Shown one piece after another: positions 62,520-64,000 of a stretch of 64,000 nt of DNA. The stretch is from Saprospiraceae bacterium (GTDB lineage: Bacteria > Bacteroidota > Bacteroidia > Chitinophagales > Saprospiraceae). The first letter of the stretch is position 1; each line of letters starts with the position of its first letter. The notes under the pieces were generated by a model. The model searched no databases. It had not been told where the DNA came from and saw nothing but the letters and a program-made list of their open reading frames with translations. The stretch lies in contig JADJXD010000001.1 of assembly GCA_016715985.1 (NCBI GenBank), forward strand, positions 4,464,001-4,528,000, read 5' to 3'. The translations under genes and the position numbers were made by a program.

Positions 62520-62638
62520 CCCCTTAAGGGGAGACCTGCCCACTTATTATAATATTATCAACCATCAACCATCAACCTTCAACAAATAAACGATTAAACC
62601 AATAAACAAATTAACCATTAACCATTATCCATTTTCAA
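62520..62638. repeat. Right half of GC-richer repeat copy 3 and phrase repeats
   Basis: CCCCTTAAGGGGAGACCTGCC then CACTTATTATAA completes the element cut by the insertion sequence. Phrases such as 'atcaaccatcaacc', 'caaataaacgatt' and 'aaccattaaccatta' follow up to the dihydropyrimidinase stop. Confidence 0.65.
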
Positions 62639-64000
62639 TTATCCATTAACCTTTTTCCTCCTCACAAACTGCCCATATCCTTTAGATACTTTACATTCAT
62701 TTTCATCTATGACCACTTTTCCGCGAAGCAAAACTGTTTTTATTTTTCCGGTGACTTCCCATCCTTCATAAGCACTGTAATCGACGTTCATGTGGTGCGT
62801 TTTTACCGAAATGGTGTGACTTTCATCAGGATCCATTAAAATGATATCAGCGTCACTACCGATGGCAATCGTTCCTTTTTTGGGAAACATGCCAAATATT
62901 TTTGCTGCATTGGTACTGGCAACTTCTACATATTTATTTAATGAAATTTTTCCTTTTTGGACACCTTCACTAAACAGCAACTCCATCCTGTTTTCTATTG
63001 CCGGATGGCCATTGGGTATTTTGGAGAAGTCATCTTTACCTATCAGTTTCTGTTCCCATTTAAACGGACAGTGATCGGTGGCTACTACATGGACTAATCC
63101 CTGATTGATACCTGCCCATAATGTCTGCTGATCTTTTTTTTCTCGGAGCGGCGGACTCATCACCCATTTTGCTCCTTCAAAGTTTTGCTCATAAAGTGAA
63201 GCATCGAGTATCAGATATTGAATACAGGTTTCTACAAAAACTTTCTGATTGCGTTTGGTGGCATTTCTGACTGCATTCAATGCGCCTTCACAAGTCAGGT
63301 GAACGATGTATCCAGGACATCCGGTATAATGTGCCAAATCTGAAAATCGCCCACTGGCCTCTGCTTCGGTTACTTCGGGTTGTGATAGATAATGATCAAT
63401 AGGGGCAAGTTTTCCTTCAGATTTGTGTTTTGCAATCAAAAAATCGATCATATCCCCATTGGTAGCGTGTACGTTGATAAGACCACCATGTTTTTTGACT
63501 TCCTGCATAAGTCCGACCATCTGCCGGTCATCGATCATCAATGCGCCTTTGTAAGCCATAAATGTTTTAAAAGAAGTGATGCCTTCTTTTTCTATAAAAT
63601 GTTGAATCTCTTTTTTTGTATTTTCATTAAAATCAGTGACTGCCATATGAAAACTGTAGTCACCTACTGCTTTATTATCACTTCTTGATTTCCACTCATC
63701 CAAAGCAGACTGCAAACTTTTACCCTGTGTCTGAAGTACAAAATCAATGACGGTGGTGGTTCCCCCAAAAAGGGCAGCACGGGTACCGGTTTCATAATTA
63801 TCACTGCTGTACGTTCCCATAAAAGGCATGTCTAAATGCACGTGAGGATCTATCCCTCCAGGCATCACCAACTTACCACTTGCATCAATAATCTGATCTG
63901 CTTTCTGAGTCAGGTTTTTCCCGATTGCAATGATGCTTTCCCCTTCAATATAAATATCACCGATGTAATCATCAGTAGCAGTGATAATTCGACCATTTTT
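62639..64000 (-). CDS. hydA: Dihydropyrimidinase (start outside window)
   Basis: The cyclic amidohydrolase that opens dihydrouracil/dihydrothymine (second step after PreTA). The frame stays open to the right window edge (KNGRIITATDDYIGDIYIEG is in frame at the edge), so the N-terminus is missing and the ATG at 63871 is internal. Metal-binding motifs are GGIDPHVHLDMP, the carboxylated Lys region FMAYKGALMID, HATNGDMI and VATDHCPF. At least 453 residues are visible. It is transcribed first in the cluster; the insertion sequence lies just downstream. Confidence 0.94.
   Translation of the reverse strand, partial: KNGRIITATDDYIGDIYIEGESIIAIGKNLTQKADQIIDASGKLVMPGGIDPHVHLDMPFMGTYSSDNYETGTRAALFGGTTTVIDFVLQTQGKSLQSALDEWKSRSDNKAVGDYSFHMAVTDFNENTKKEIQHFIEKEGITSFKTFMAYKGALMIDDRQMVGLMQEVKKHGGLINVHATNGDMIDFLIAKHKSEGKLAPIDHYLSQPEVTEAEASGRFSDLAHYTGCPGYIVHLTCEGALNAVRNATKRNQKVFVETCIQYLILDASLYEQNFEGAKWVMSPPLREKKDQQTLWAGINQGLVHVVATDHCPFKWEQKLIGKDDFSKIPNGHPAIENRMELLFSEGVQKGKISLNKYVEVASTNAAKIFGMFPKKGTIAIGSDADIILMDPDESHTISVKTHHMNVDYSAYEGWEVTGKIKTVLLRGKVVIDENECKVSKGYGQFVRRKKVNG

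Overview
The window looks like a chromosomal segment of a Bacteroidota bacterium, most likely from the Saprospiraceae or a neighbouring lineage (inference). The supporting signs are: about 35-40 % GC; promoters of the Bacteroidota type (TAnnTTTG at -7, sometimes TTG about 19-20 nt upstream); almost no Shine-Dalgarno sequences; TonB-dependent receptors and CarboxypepD_reg/beta-barrel proteins; type IX secretion (T9SS) C-terminal sorting domains; Rhs cores of the Bacteroidota type; and gene-poor spacers full of short phrases such as 'caaataaacgatt' and 'atccgcaa'.

Layout. 1-9.4 kb: the end of a pirin, uvrB, two phenylacetate genes (paaD, paaG), a SWIM zinc-finger protein, a DEAD-box helicase, a DUF423 protein, ung and tRNA-Arg(TCT). 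9.4-13 kb: an accessory patch downstream of the tRNA with a YoeB-type toxin-antitoxin pair, a headless Rhs C-terminal cassette with a MORN/YwqK-type lipoprotein that may be its immunity protein, and REP-like hairpins. 13-25.8 kb: a TonB-dependent receptor, then a tightly overlapping operon of an ABC ATPase, two DUF3526-type permeases, a 66-residue protein, a tricorn-like S41 protease and a CobW GTPase. A His-rich lipoprotein and a MerC-type membrane protein follow. Two identical 15-nt palindromes cover the -33 and -7 elements of the operon promoter, so I read this as a repressor-controlled metal (probably zinc) limitation operon. A thioredoxin-reductase-like gene with two frameshifts follows.

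26-32.5 kb: a DUF2306 protein, a tandemly duplicated outer-membrane protein pair with a Crp/Fnr regulator, a secreted lectin-like protein and a class A beta-lactamase. 32.5-39.6 kb: a small T9SS cargo gene split by a complete IS4-family element with a 9-bp target duplication, a phytase-like esterase, an 826-residue beta-barrel receptor and an AraC regulator. 40-45.8 kb: two divergent SulP transporter/beta-carbonic anhydrase modules. 46-54 kb: mostly core genes (fused E1 alpha/beta dehydrogenase, polyprenol-phosphate mannosyltransferase, yajC, cvfB, a T9SS thioredoxin, ffh) with one decayed beta-barrel gene.

54-57 kb: glycosylasparaginase, a Panacea-domain toxin-antitoxin pair and a RAYT transposase remnant. 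57-64 kb: a reductive pyrimidine degradation cluster on the minus strand: dihydropyrimidinase (cut by the window end), beta-ureidopropionase-type amidohydrolase, preT and preA. A second IS4-family element (Tn5-like, 10-bp target duplication) sits between the dihydropyrimidinase and amidohydrolase genes.

The most notable items are the operator-covered metal operon, the orphan Rhs toxin cassette, the Panacea toxin-antitoxin locus, and several dispersed small repeat families (hairpins of about 52 bp, units of about 120 bp, a 77-bp unit, REP-like double hairpins) that gene calls do not explain. All functional calls come from reading motifs in the translated sequence; no database search was run.
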